In this document: positions 1 through 9,355 of the stretch, one piece after another
How positions within the stretch are numbered: position 1 is the first letter of the stretch
Layout: every line of letters begins with the position of its first letter
Origin: DASSUW01 sp963789005
GTDB taxonomy: Bacteria; Actinomycetota; Thermoleophilia; Solirubrobacterales; Solirubrobacteraceae
DNA length: 64,000 nucleotides
NCBI GenBank assembly: GCA_963789005.1
Contig: CAWBIZ010000005.1
Location: 186,001 to 250,000 of the forward strand
Direction: 5' to 3'
The notes under the pieces: model-generated
Told to the model about the DNA's origin: nothing
Seen by the model: the letters and a program-made list of their open reading frames with translations, nothing else
The model's database searches: none
Translations under genes and position numbers: made by a program

Positions 1-790
1 GGGCGCTCGCGCCTGCCACCACTGCGGGCATCGCGCGCGGGTGCCCGAGCGCTGCGACGCCTGCGGGTCGCTCTCGTGGCCCGCTACGGGGCGGGCACCG
101 AGCGGCTCGAGTCCGAGCTCGGCGAGACCCTCGAGGCGCCCGTGTTCCGGCTCGACGCGGACGTCGCGCGGCCAAGGATGCCGTCCCGGACCTGCTCGCG
201 CGCGTTCCACGCCGCGCCGCGGGGGGCTCCTGTCGGCACGCAGATGGTGGCGAAGGGCCACGACTTCCCCGATGTCACGCTCGGCGTCGTCCTCGACGCC
301 GACGCACGCTGCGCTTCCCCGACTTCCGCGCCGAGGAGCGGACGTTCGCGCTGGTCGCCCAGCTCGCCGGCCGGGCCGGCCGCGGGGAGAAGGGCGGGCG
401 CGTCCTCGTGCAGACGATGGCCCCGGACGCGCCGGCGATCGCGGCCGCCTCGAGGCACGACGCCGAGGGCTTCCTGCCCGGCGAGCTCGAGCGCCGCCGC
501 GCGCTGCGTTACCCGCCGTTCTCCGCGCTCATCCGGGTGGTCGCGGGCCGGCGCCGGGAGCCCGTGGGGGAGGCGCGCGCGGTCGCGGAGCCGATCGCCA
601 GCGCGACGGACGCGGCCCCCGAGATCCTCGGTCCCGCGCCGCTCTTCGCCTGCGCGGGCGGGAGCGCCCCAGGTCGTGGTCCCGCCCCCCGAGCGCGCGG
701 CCGCGATCGCCCCGCGGGGCCGCGGTGGAGGCCGCGCCCGCGAAGGCCCTCCGCGCCGCCTCGTTCTGGGTCGACGTCGACCCCCAATGA
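1..790 (+). CDS. priA: Primosomal protein N' (PriA helicase), 3' part, frame broken
   Basis: This is the C-terminal part of the replication-restart helicase PriA; the 5' part lies outside the window. Positions 14-70 encode paired zinc-binding cysteines (CHHCGHRARVPERCDACG). The motif GTQMVAKGHDFPDVTLG follows at about 235-290, and the helicase motif VI region (AQLAGRAGRGEKGG) is at about 358-400. The C-terminal RRALRYPPFSALIRV and the end ASFWVDVDPQ are also recognisable. The pieces lie in three different frames, with shifts near 70, 180-230, 300 and 650. The protein is conserved throughout, so the breaks look like base-call indels rather than decay. Def and fmt follow, as in many actinobacteria. 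Family assignment is firm; integrity is not. Confidence 0.85.
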   Translation, partial: GARACHHCGHRARVPERCDACGSLSWPATGRAPSGSSPSSARPSRRPCSGSTRTSRGQGCRPGPARARSTPRRGGLLSARRWWRRATTSPMSRSASSSTPTHAALPRLPRRGADVRAGRPARRPGRPRGEGRARPRADDGPGRAGDRGRLEARRRGLPARRARAPPRAALPAVLRAHPGGRGPAPGARGGGARGRGADRQRDGRGPRDPRSRAALRLRGRERPRSWSRPPSARPRSPRGAAVEAAPAKALRAASFWVDVDPQ

Positions 791-843
791 CTGGGCGGAC
801 GCCGCGCCGTGTGACCTCGGGTCAGAGCGGGAAGCGCTTTGAC

Positions 844-1801
844 ATGCCCGGATCTCGACCGACCCGGATACGACCGCGACTCAGGCACGTTCGCGACGCT
901 CAAGCGGACCGTCGACGGAGTTCAACGAGGACAACCTCACCGACTTGGGCCGCGGCGCTGACCTACTACGGCGTGCTGTCGCTGTTCCCGGCGCTGATCG
1001 CGCTCGTGTCGATCGTCGGCATCGTCGGTGACCCGCCGACGATCACCGAGACGCTCACGGACATCGTCACCTAGATCGGCCCGGCGTCAGCGGCCGACAC
1101 GCTCAAGGGCCCGATCGAGGACCTGACCCAGAGCCGCGGCACCGCCGGCATCCTGCTCATCGTCGGCATCGCTCGCCGCGCTGTGGACCGCCTCGGGCTA
1201 CGTCGGCGCCTTCATGCGCGCCTCGAACGCGATCTACGAGGTCGAGGAGGGCCGCTCCATCTGAAGCTGCGCCCGCTGCAGATGCTCGTCACGCTCGTGA
1301 TCGTCGTGCTGCTCGCCCTGCGCGCTCGTCGCGCTCGTCCTCACCGGACCGGTGGCCGAGAGCGGTCGGCGCCGCGATCGGCGTCGGCGACACCGCCGTC
1401 ACCGTCTGGGACATCGCCAAGTGGCCGGTGCTGCTCGTCGTCGTGACTCTGCTCGCGATCCTCTACTACGCGGCGCCCGAACGTGAAGCTCGCGGCTTCA
1501 AGTGGATCACGCCCGGGCGCCGTGCTCGCCATCGTTCGTCTGGCTCGTCGCCTCGGCCGCTTTCGCGTTCTACGTCTCCAACTTCGGCTCCTACAACAAG
1601 ACCTACGGCACCCTGGGCGGCATCATCGTCTTCCTCGTCTGGCTGTGGATCACCAACGTCGCGATCCTGCTCGGCGCCGAACTGAACGCCGAGCTCGAAC
1701 GCACCCGGAAATCAAAGATGGACGTCCCGGAGGCCGAGCGCGAGATCCAGCTCGAGGAGCGCACCGAGCCGAAGGAGAAGAAGCGGAGACTCGTCTCCTC
1801 G
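844..1801 (+). pseudogene. YihY/BrkB-family inner-membrane protein, frame broken, runs into def
   Basis: Integral membrane protein of the YihY (formerly ribonuclease BN) family, function unknown. After repair of several indels the N-terminus reads like a soluble leader followed by AALTYYGVLSLFPALIALVSI, the family hallmark. Further transmembrane stretches occur at about 1150-1190, 1280-1340 and 1420-1460. The last helices (YGTLGGIIVFLVWLWITN, then AILLGAELNAELERTR) at about 1600-1710 are intact. The start is taken as the ATG at 844, preceded by a GAAGCGCTT palindrome. Frames change near 880, 930, 1170, 1330 and 1480, and there is an in-frame stop at 1072-1074. From 1502 the frame runs without a stop into the peptide deformylase gene, so this gene has no visible stop of its own. 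Confidence 0.7.
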
Positions 1802-2434
1802 ATGGCCGAGGAGCAGACCCTCTCTCAGGAGAAAAAAAACGAGGCGGAGGCGCCCCGGGAGCCCCTGGACCCGGAGACGCGCGCGCGCCGCGAGGCGGCG
1901 CTGCGGCACGTGCGCACGTACGGCGATCCCGTGCTGCGGAGCCGCGCCCGGCCCGTGGAGACGTTCGACGCGGCGCTCGTCGAGGAGGTGCGCCGGATGG
2001 GCCGGCTGATGGACGAGGCGCTGGGCATCGGCCTGGCAGCCACCCAGCTCGGCGTCATGCACCGCGTGCTCGTCTACCGGGTCGAGCCTGAGGGGCCGCT
2101 CGGCGTGCTCGTCAACCCGGAGCTCGAATGGCAGGGCGACGAGGTCGAGACGATCGAGGAGGGCTGCCTCTCGCTCCCCGGCGTCGGCGTCGAGGTCGAG
2201 CGCCCCGTCCACGTGCGCGTGCGGGCCCGCGAGCGAGAGGTCGGCTGGCGGCGCTGCTGGTCGAGGCGTCCGGCCTCGAGGCGCGGGGTCATCCAGCACG
2301 AGATCGACCACCTCGACGGCGTCCTCATCCTCGACCGCACCTCGCGCGACCAGCGCAAGCAGGCCATGCGCGCGATGCGCGAGGGGGTGGCAGCCGGCGG
2401 TACGGCCGACGGGGAGTCGGCCGTCAACGCCTAG
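1802..2434 (+). CDS. def: Peptide deformylase
   Basis: Removes the N-formyl group from nascent proteins; a cytosolic metalloenzyme. All three motifs are visible: GIGLAATQLG at about 2030, EGCLSLPG at about 2160 and the metal-binding HEIDH at about 2299. The ATG at 1802 is the best start because the conserved core begins at about 1906 (LRHVRTYGDPVLRSRA). The frame is also open upstream into the YihY-type gene, giving an apparent fusion. A short internal stretch (about 2232-2285) is out of frame and returns, the mark of two compensating indels: the neighbouring frame reads LAALLVEASGLEAR, as the family expects before the HEIDH helix. An eight-A run lies at 1832-1839 in the weakly conserved N-terminal extension. 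Partner gene fmt follows after 7 bases. Confidence 0.85.
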   Translation: MAEEQTLSQEKKNEAEAPREPLDPETRARREAALRHVRTYGDPVLRSRARPVETFDAALVEEVRRMGRLMDEALGIGLAATQLGVMHRVLVYRVEPEGPLGVLVNPELEWQGDEVETIEEGCLSLPGVGVEVERPVHVRVRAREREVGWRRCWSRRPASRRGVIQHEIDHLDGVLILDRTSRDQRKQAMRAMREGVAAGGTADGESAVNA

Positions 2435-2441
2435 CCGGCGC

Positions 2442-3353
2442 GTGCGCACCGTCTACCTCGGCACGTCGGACTTCGCGGCGGCGGTCCTCGAGCGGCTCGC
2501 CGCGAGCGACCACCGGCCCGCGCTCGTGGTCACGCGCCCCGACCGGCCGAGCGGGCGCGGGCGCCGGCTCTCGGCGCCCCCTGTCGCCGTGCGGGCGCGC
2601 GAGCTGGGCCTGGACGTCATCCAGCCCGAGCGGCTGCACGAGCCGGAGGCGCTCGAGCGGATCGCCGCCGCCGAGCCCGAGGTGGCCTGCGTGTGCGCCT
2701 ACGGCGTGCTGATCAAGGAGCCGCTGCTGTCGACGTACGAGATGATCAACGTGCACCCGTCGCTGCTGCCGCGCTGGCGCGGGGCGGCTCCGCTCGAGCG
2801 GGCGATCATGGCCGGCGACGAGCGGGACCGGGGTGTCGATCATGCGGGTGACGGAGGCGCTCGACGCGGGCGCCGTCTGCCTGCAGGAGGCGGAGCCGAT
2901 CACGGCGGACGACGACTACGGGACGCTCGCGGCGCGGCTCGAGCGCCTCGGCGGCGACCTGCTCGTCCGCGCGCTGGACGAGCGGCCGGCGTTCGTGGAG
3001 CAGGACGAGGCCGGCGTGACCTACGCCCACAAGCTCGGGGCCGCCGACCGCGCGCTGGACCCACGCGCGCGGGCCGGCCGAGCTCGAGCGCACCGTGCGC
3101 GCGCTGCGACCGCACATCGGCGCGCGGGTCGCGCTGCCCGGCGGGGACTACCTCGGCGTCATCGCGGCCCGCGTGGCGGCGGCGGGCCGGAGCCGGGCCG
3201 CGTCCGCGCGAAGGGCGACCGCCTGCTGCTAGGGACCGCGGACGGCGCGCTCGAGCTGACGGAGATCCGCCCGCCGGGAGGCCGCCCGATGGCGCCCGCC
3301 AGTGGCTCCGGGGCCGGCCAGCCGCGCGCGTCACGGACTTCAGCGGATGGCAT
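2442..3353 (+). CDS. fmt: Methionyl-tRNA formyltransferase, frame broken, 3' end uncertain
   Basis: Transfers a formyl group from 10-formyl-THF to initiator Met-tRNA, acting just upstream of def in the same pathway. GTG start at 2442. The N-terminal formyltransferase fold is intact: MRTVYLGTSDFAAAVL, then INVHPSLLPRWRGAAPLERA at about 2745-2805. The frame shifts near 2825 (one extra G), 3060 and 3180, with the expected sequence recoverable on each side (SIMRVTEALDAGAV, AGVTYAHKL, the C-terminal domain LPGGDYLGVIAARV). The gene runs to about 3353, where a TAA occurs in one frame. It stops 18 bases before a 13-T run, so the real C-terminus may be missing. Confidence 0.8.
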
Positions 3354-3371
3354 AAGGGGGCCGCACCCAAA

Positions 3372-3384
3372 TTTTTTTTTTTTT
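3372..3384. other. Thirteen-T homopolymer at fmt 3' end
   Basis: A run of 13 T in a very GC-rich window. It is flanked by an imperfect inverted repeat, TAAGGG(GG)CC on the left and GGGCCCTTA on the right. It separates the fmt end from the 3' end of the minus-strand gene. A perfect 11-bp stem hairpin (3400-3410/3416-3426) lies just beyond it, but the T run precedes the hairpin on the plus strand, so it does not form a normal terminator. A contig-join scar is a likely explanation. Confidence 0.5.
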
Positions 3385-3392
3385 CCGGGCCC

Positions 3393-4807
3393 TTAACGCC
3401 GTCCGGCCGCTCGAGGCGGCCGGACGACAGAGTGGTTTCGGGTTCTGAGGCGGCCGGGGCGGCGGCGCCGGGGCCGGCTCGGGAGCCGGAGCAGCGGGCG
3501 CCGGAGCGGGCGGCGGAGCGGCACGGGGGCCGGGGCGGGCGCGGGTGCAGCAGCCGGGGCGGGGGCCGGGGCCGGCGCCGGAGCCGGAGCCGGCGCGGGG
3601 GCCGGGGCCGGGCCCGCGGGCGCCGGAGCGGCCTTGGCGGGCGCCGGAGCCGCGGCGGGCGCGGGCGGGGGCCGGAGCGGGAACCGCCGGGGCGGGGCCT
3701 CGGCCTCGCCCCGGCCTTCCGACTGGCCGGCTCGTGCGGCCACGTCGGCCTCCGGGGCCGGCTCGTCGACGGGCTCCTCGGCCGTAGGGCTCGGGCGCGG
3801 TGGGCGGGGCCGGGGCGGCGGCGGGGCCTCGGGCTCGGGCGTCGACGGGGTGGCGGGGGCCACGACCGGGACTTCAGGCTCCGGGGCCGGCGCCGGCGTT
3901 CGTCGCCGCCGTCCGTGGGCTCCTCGACGTCGACCGGCTCGGGCTCGGTGGCGACCGGCTCTCCCGGGGGCGGGGGCGGGCGCGGGAGTCCCGGGGTCCG
4001 TGCCCTTCTGCTCCTCGCCGGCGGTCGGGACGCCGTCGCCGTCGGGGTCATCCTGGCCGTCGGGCACCGGGTTGCCGACGGTGTCGCCGATCCACGGGAG
4101 CGTCCGGCGTCGACCTCGAGCGGCGTTGCTCACGCCGTCGCCGTCGCTGTCCTCGGGGCCGTCCGGGAGCAATCGCGGTCCGTGTCGCCGCTGACCGGCG
4201 ACGTCCGGGTCATGTACTCGAAGTGGTTCGGGATGCGGTCGCCGTCGGCGTCGAGCGCCCCGTCGGGGCCTGGGCGTTGAGCCCGTTGCGGTCTCCAACA
4301 CGTCCGGCATGGCGTCGCCGTCGATGTCGCCGAGTCCGGGTCCATCGAAGTCCGTGCCGCCGAAGCCGCGGTCGGAGCGATCCTGGCTGCCGCGGCCGAC
4401 GACGCGCCTGGGTGCCGCCGCCGCCCGTGCCGCCACCGGTGGTGGCGGGCGCCGCGGAGGTGGGAAGGGTGGGGGGCGCCGGTCGGCAGGAGCAGCGTGG
4501 TGGCACCGGGGCCGGGGAGCTCGACGGGTTCGCACCCCCGCGGCGCGAGGCGTTCGGCTCGATGTCCGACGGCTCTCGCCCGCGGCGAGCGCACGGGATC
4601 CTTCGGTCCGGGAGATGCCGTCCGTCCACGTGGACCAGCCGGGAGCGGCGCAGCGAATGCTCCGATGCCGAGCAGCCAGCGACGAGCCCTGCGGCCACGG
4701 TGCCGGCGAACTTCGATCGTGAAGCGCCACGGCGATTTTCGCCCTCGGCCTTGCAATGGGTGTTCGTCAATGACAATCGGATCCCCTTCCGCGGGACCTA
4801 TCGGCAA
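3393..4807 (-). pseudogene. Secreted protein with thrombospondin-3-like Asp repeats and Ala/Pro-rich tail, frame broken
   Basis: No named family can be assigned to the whole. Reading from the right, the start region has an Arg-rich stretch followed by a hydrophobic segment (RRWLLGIGAFAAPLPA), which suits a signal peptide. The middle carries calcium-binding type Asp repeats as in thrombospondin type 3: FDGPGLGDIDGDAMPDVLE, LDADGDRIPNHFEY, DSDGDGVSN and DDPDGDGVPTAGEE. The last 200 or so residues are Ala-Pro repeats with scattered acidic patches, typical of a wall-spanning or low-complexity stalk. The pieces lie in at least two frames, so several indels are present. It may be a surface or exported structural protein; that is an inference from composition. 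It sits convergent to fmt and divergent from rsmB. Confidence 0.55.
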
Positions 4808-4986
4808 GTTCTACGGGGTCCTTTAGCCTCAAGGGGGGGAAAGTTGAGCGTTTGCGCGCCCGACTGGACGAACGTTCGACGCCCGCCAAACGCCTGGAAA
4901 AATCACTCCTCAAGTGCCCCAAGCCAACAAACCACTAACCGGTCGAGAGTTGCCTCCGCCCGAAGAACGCGTCTAACGCCCGGGCT
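4808..4986. other. Divergent intergenic region
   Basis: About 180 bases between the minus-strand secreted-protein gene and rsmB. It is less GC-rich than its surroundings (for example CAAACGCCTGGAAAAATCAC near 4890-4910), as expected of a region holding promoters. I could not settle on a particular -10/-35 pair. Confidence 0.3.
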
Positions 4987-6309
4987 TGCGAGCGCGCGGA
5001 TCCACGATGCTCCCGCGCGTGCCTGCGCGTACGCCGTCGTCCGGCGCGTGTTCGAGCACGGCGCGTACGCCGATCGCGCGATCCACGCGGAGGCGGCGCG
5101 GCTCGGCCTGCCGTCACGCGACCGGGCGCTCGCGACCCGACTCGCGTACGGGACAGTGCAGCGGCGCGCGACGCTCGACCACGTGATCGCCGCGCTCGCC
5201 GGGCGCCCGGCGAGCCGGCTCGAGCCGGCGGTGCTGGCCGCGCTGCGCCTCGGCGTGTACCAGCTCGCGTTCCTCGATCGCGTCCCCGCCCATGCCGCGG
5301 TCGGCGAGTCGGTGGCGCTCGCCAAGCCGGACTCGCCGCGCGGCGCCGGCCTGGTGAACGCCGTCCTGCGGCGGGCCGGCGCCGAGGCGCGCCCTGATCG
5401 CCGCGCTTCCGGAGCGGACGCCCGCGGAGGCCGCGCTGCGGCACTCGCACCCCGAGTGGATCGCCGAGCTGTGGTTCGCCGCGGTCGGGCCGGACGCGGC
5501 GCGCGCGCTGATGGCGGCCGGCAACGAGCCGGCCGAGCGGCGGGTGCGGGCCAGCACGCTGCGGATCGACGCGCGCGGCTCGCCGCGCGCCTCCGGTCGC
5601 CTCGCGTCCGGCGGATCGCCTGCCCGAGGGCGTCGTGCTCGACGCGCCGTTCACGCGTTCGCGTCGCCGCTGTGGGAGCAGGGCCTGTTCATGCCGCAGT
5701 CGCGCGCGGCGATGGCGGTCGCCCGCACGCTCGACCCCGCAGCCCGGCGAGCCCGTGCTCGACCTGTGCGCCGCGCCCGGCGGCAAGACCACGCACCTGG
5801 CCGCGCTGATGAAGGATGACGGCCAGGTGGTGGCCGTCGAGCGCCACCCCGGCCGCGCCGACGCGCTGCGCCGCACGGCCGCCCGCATGGGCGCCACGCG
5901 GTCGAGGTCCGCACGGGGGACGCCGCGGCGGATCACGGGGAATTCGACCGCGTGCTCGTCGACCCGCCGTGCTCGGACCTCGGCACGCTCGCCGCGCGCC
6001 CGGACGCCCGCTGGCGCAAGGCGCCGGCGCCCCGGAGGCGCTGGCCGCCGAGCAGCGCCGGATCCTCGACGCGGCGGCCGGCGCGGTGCGCCCCGGCGGC
6101 ACGCTCGTGTACTCCACGTGCACGATCTCGCCCGCCGAGAACGAGGAGCTGGTCGACGCCCTCCTGGGCGCCGGAGCGACTTCGCCCCCGAGCCGCCGCC
6201 GTCCGACCTGCCCGTCTGGGACCATCCTTCAGTGGCGCGCTACCAGCAGACGCTCCCCCACCGGGACGGCACGGACGGCTTCTTCATCGCCAGGATGCGA
6301 CGCGCATGA
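4987..6309 (+). CDS. rsmB: 16S rRNA (cytosine-967-C5)-methyltransferase, frame broken
   Basis: Methylates C967 of 16S rRNA using S-adenosylmethionine. An N-terminal NusB-like RNA-binding domain (about 5005-5390: ACAYAVVRRVFEHGAYADRA through HAAVGESVALAK) is followed by the RsmF-type methyltransferase domain. The latter has the SAM motif VLDLCAAPGGKTTHLAAL (about 5755-5810), the catalytic VDPPCSDLGTL (about 5956-5990) and STCTISPAENEE (about 6112-6150). Frames shift near 5395, 5600, 5740, 5900 and 6025, so the product is reconstructed from several frames. No ATG, GTG or TTG lies in the right frame before the conserved N-terminus, so the start is approximate. The stop overlaps the next gene by ATGA. 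Confidence 0.8.
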
Positions 6310-6533
6310 GCGACGACCACGTCGATCTCGGGGACGTCTGCCCGGCCTGCCACGAGCCGTGGCTGCGGCCGACGAACCTGCCGGGCCGCTACCACTGCGT
6401 GAACTGCCTGCACCGCTTCGAGCTGCGCTCGGTGTGCCCGAACTGCGGCGAGCACTCGACCATCGTGCGGATGTCCGACACCGCGCTGTACGCCTGCAGC
6501 CACTGCAGGAGCTCGATGCTCCTGCCCATATGA
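6306..6533 (+). CDS. Small double zinc-ribbon protein (YfgJ-like)
   Basis: A 75-residue protein with four Cys pairs: CPAC, CVNC, CPNC and CSHC. They are arranged as two zinc ribbons separated by a Phe/Leu-rich linker (LHRFELRSV). Spacing and size match the E. coli YfgJ group of zinc-ribbon proteins, whose role is not established. It starts on the ATGA that ends rsmB and itself ends on the ATGA that starts rpe, so it is translationally coupled on both sides. That position suggests a ribosome- or translation-linked role, which is inference only. Confidence 0.7.
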   Translation: MSDDHVDLGDVCPACHEPWLRPTNLPGRYHCVNCLHRFELRSVCPNCGEHSTIVRMSDTALYACSHCRSSMLLPI

Positions 6534-7188
6534 CGCCGGCCGGGGTGGCGCCCTCGATCCTGGCGGCCGACTTCGCGCGGCTCGGCGAGCAGGTCGCCGC
6601 CGTGATGGGCGCCGGGGCCAGACGATCCACGTCGACGTCATGGACGGCAGCTTCGTGCCGCCGATCAGCATGGGCGCGATCGTCGTCGAGGCGCTGGAGG
6701 AGCAGGTCCACGCGGCCGGCGGGCTGGTGGACGTCCACCTGATGGTCGATCGGCCGGAGCGCCACATCGACGCGTTCGCCGAGGCGGGCGCGGACCACAT
6801 CTCGATCCATGTCGAGGCCACCCCGCACGTGCACTACGCGCTGCAGGCGATCCACGCCGCGGGCTGCACGGCCGGCCTGGCGCTATGCCCGGCGACGCCG
6901 GTGTTCGTCGCCTCCGAGGTGCCGGGCGACCTCGACCTGCTGCTGTGCATGACCGTCAACCCCGGCTGGGGCGGCCAGGCCTTCCTCCCGGGCTCGTCGG
7001 CGAAGATCGAGCAGCTGCGGGCGATGCTCGGGCCGGGGGTGGGAATCGAGGTCGACGGGGGCATCGACGCGACCACCGCGGGACCGTGCGCGGCGGCCGG
7101 GGCGACCGCGTTCGTGGCCGGGTCGGCCCTCTTCGGCGCGCCGGATCCGGCCGCCGCCTACCGCGAGATCGCGGCCGCCGCCGAGTAG
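6530..7188 (+). CDS. rpe: Ribulose-phosphate 3-epimerase, one frameshift
   Basis: Interconverts ribulose-5-phosphate and xylulose-5-phosphate in the pentose phosphate pathway, which feeds ribulose-5-phosphate to the riboflavin genes further right. The N-terminus (APSILAADFARLGEQV) begins at the ATG at 6530. The frame is lost near 6618-6640, where a base is missing before the metal-binding HVDVMDGSFVPP. The remainder is intact: VDVHLMV, MTVNPGWGGQAF and the phosphate-binding EVDGGID near the end. The length after repair, about 220 residues, is normal for the family. Coupled by ATGA to the upstream zinc-ribbon gene. Confidence 0.88.
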
Positions 7189-7234
7189 CGCCTGGCGCCG
7201 AGCACATGGTTGCGCCGGGTACGGCCAGCCGTAT

Positions 7235-7246
7235 GGAAGCGCTTCC
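7235..7246. promoter_or_regulatory. 12-bp perfect palindrome before the signalling operon
   Basis: GGAAGCGCTTCC reads the same on both strands and ends 17 bases before the GTG of the receiver gene. A shorter GAAGCGCTT occurs just upstream of the YihY-type gene (831-839). The position suits an operator. Which protein binds is unknown. Confidence 0.35.
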
Positions 7247-7263
7247 TCAGCGAAGCCAGACTT

Positions 7264-7620
7264 GTGAACGTGGGTCACAGGGTCTTGATCGTGGACGACC
7301 ATCCGTCGTTCCGCGCGACCGCGCGAGTCCTCTTGGAGGCCGAGGGCTTCGACGTGGTGGGAGAGGCGGCCGACGGCGCGTCGGCGCTCACCGAGGCCGG
7401 CCGCCTGCAGCCCGAGCTCGTCCTGCTCGACGTCCAGCTGCCCGACATCGACGGGTTCGACGTCGCCGCGCGGCTGACCAGCGACGCCGGCGGGCCGGTC
7501 GTGATCCTGGTGTCGAGCCGCGACTCGTCGGACTTCGGGCCGCTCGTCATGCGCTCCGGCGCGCGCGGCTTCGTCCCCAAGGCCGAGCTGTCCGGCGACC
7601 GGCTCACGGAGCTCCTGTGA
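7264..7620 (+). CDS. Single-domain response regulator (receiver only)
   Basis: A 118-residue CheY-like receiver with no output domain. Visible are the acidic pocket (VLIVDDHPSFRAT), the phospho-acceptor Asp in LVLLDVQLPDIDGF, the Ser/Thr switch in VILVSSRD and the conserved Lys in GFVPKAEL. The GTG at 7264 places the acidic pocket directly at the N-terminus. The stop overlaps the kinase start (GTGA at 7617-7620), so the two are coupled. With the following kinase and NarL-type regulator it forms a three-gene signalling unit. It may act as a phosphate sink or as a direct protein-interaction output, which is inference. Confidence 0.85.
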   Translation: MNVGHRVLIVDDHPSFRATARVLLEAEGFDVVGEAADGASALTEAGRLQPELVLLDVQLPDIDGFDVAARLTSDAGGPVVILVSSRDSSDFGPLVMRSGARGFVPKAELSGDRLTELL

Positions 7621-9355
7621 CCGGCCTCCACCGCGCCCTCGTGGCGATCGCCCTGGCCGGGCTGGTCAGCGGCGCGGCGAGCGTCGCCGTGATCGCCGAC
7701 TCCGACCACGTCCCGCAGCGGGGCGCGACGATCGCGATCGGCCTGCTGATCGGCTGGTCGTTCATCGGCACCGGCCTGTTCGCCTGGTGGCGCCGGCCGG
7801 CCAGCCGCTTCGGGCCGATGATGGCCGGCGTCGGGTTCCTGAGCCTGCTCGGCTCCGCCACGGCCGCGAATCAGCCGGTGGTGTTCACGGTCGGCGTGCT
7901 ACGTCCAACCTCTTCTTCGTGCTGTTCGCGCACATGGTGCTGGCGTATCCGTACAACCGGCTGGAGCGGCGCTGGCACCAGCGCCTGATCGGCGCCGGGT
8001 ACGTGCTGGCCGCCTTCGGCCCGCTCCCGCACCTCCTGTGGGGCTTCAGCGAGCGCATGTGCGAGGGCTGCCCGGAGTCGCCGCTCTTCATCGCCGAGAA
8101 CGAAGGGCTGCGCGTCGGCCTCAACGCCGCCGTGTCGGTGATCGGCGCGGTGTTCACGCTCGCCGTCGTCGGCATCCTGCTGCGCCGCCGGCGCGACGCG
8201 AGCCCGCTGCAGCGGCGCGCGATGGCGCCGGTCCTGTGGGCGGCCGTGACGATCCTCGTCCTGCTCGCCGCCGCGCTGGGATCCGACGCCTTCGGCGTGG
8301 CGCCGGTCACCGACGTCCTGGGCTGGCTGTCGCTGATCGTCTTCGCCTCGGTGCCGTGGGTGTTCCTGATCGGGCTCGTGCGCACGCGCGTGGCCGGCGC
8401 CGGCGCGGTGTCGGCGCTGCTGCTGCGGCTCGGCGAGGAGCCGGGAACGGGCACGCTGCGGTGCCGGCTGGGCCAGGCGCTCGGCGACGACTCGCTGCAG
8501 CTCGTGTTCTGGCTCGAGGACAAGGGCCGCTGGGTCGACGCCGACGGCCATGTCGTCGAGCTGCCGGAGAGCGGCCCGCGCGCGTGGACGGCGGTCGAGC
8601 TCGAGGGCCGCGTGGTCGGCGCGATCGTGCACGACGTCACGCTCACCCAGGAGCCCGAGCTGCTGCGCTCGGTGGCCGCCGCGGCAGGCCTGGCGATGGA
8701 GAACGAGCGCCTGCACGCGCAGCTGCGCGCGCGCGTGGAGGAGCTGCGGGCCTCGCGCGACCGGATCGTCGAGGCCGGCACGGCCGAGCGCCGGCGGCTC
8801 GAGCGCAACCTGCACGACGGCGCCCAGCAGCGCCTCGTGGCGCTCTCGCTCACGATGCGGCTCGCCCAGGTCAACGTCCACAAGGACCCGCAGAAGGCCG
8901 AGGCGATGCTGGCGGCGGCGCACGAGGAGCTCACGCTCGCGCTCGGCGAGCTGCGCGAGCTGGCGCGCGGCATCCATCCCGCCGTGCTGTCGGACCGCGG
9001 GCTCGGCGCGGCGCTCGAGGCGCTCGCGGGCCGCGCTTCGATCCCCGTCGAGCTGGCCGAGGTCCCGGAGGACCGGCTGCCCGAGCCGATCGAGGCCGCC
9101 GCCTACTTCGTGGTCGCCGAAGCGCTCACCAACGTGGTCAAGTACGCGCACGCCTCGCAGGCCACGGTGACCGTGGAGCGGGTCAACGGGCACGCGGTCG
9201 TGGAGATCGCCGACGACGGGATCGGCGGCGCGGATCCTGACCGCGGGTCAGGCCTGCGGGGGCTCGCCGACCGCGTCTCGGCGCTCGACGGCCGGATGCG
9301 GCTCGACAGTCCGGCCGGTGCGGGCACTAGGCTCCGTGCCGAGATACCGGTATGA
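7617..9355 (+). CDS. Membrane sensor histidine kinase, NarX/HPK7 type, one frameshift
   Basis: About 579 residues after repair. Some seven hydrophobic segments span roughly 7620-8400 and form a membrane sensor with no large outside domain. A GAF-like or linker region follows, then a coiled coil (MENERLHAQLRARVEELRASRD). The HisKA_3 dimerisation box carries the phospho-acceptor His in RRRLERNLHDGAQQRLVAL (about 8790-8845). The HATPase has VAEALTNVVKYA, EIADDGIGGA and GSGLRGLADR. One indel near 7899 joins the first transmembrane part to the rest. GTG start at 7617, overlapping the receiver stop. It ends on the ATGA that starts the NarL-type regulator, its probable phosphorylation target. Confidence 0.85.

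Noticed and set aside
1..7900. Programmed frameshifting as a regulatory feature of priA, fmt, rsmB and rpe
   Set aside because: Breaks occur at many unrelated sites in housekeeping genes, without slippery heptamers or a common structure. Sequence error is simpler.
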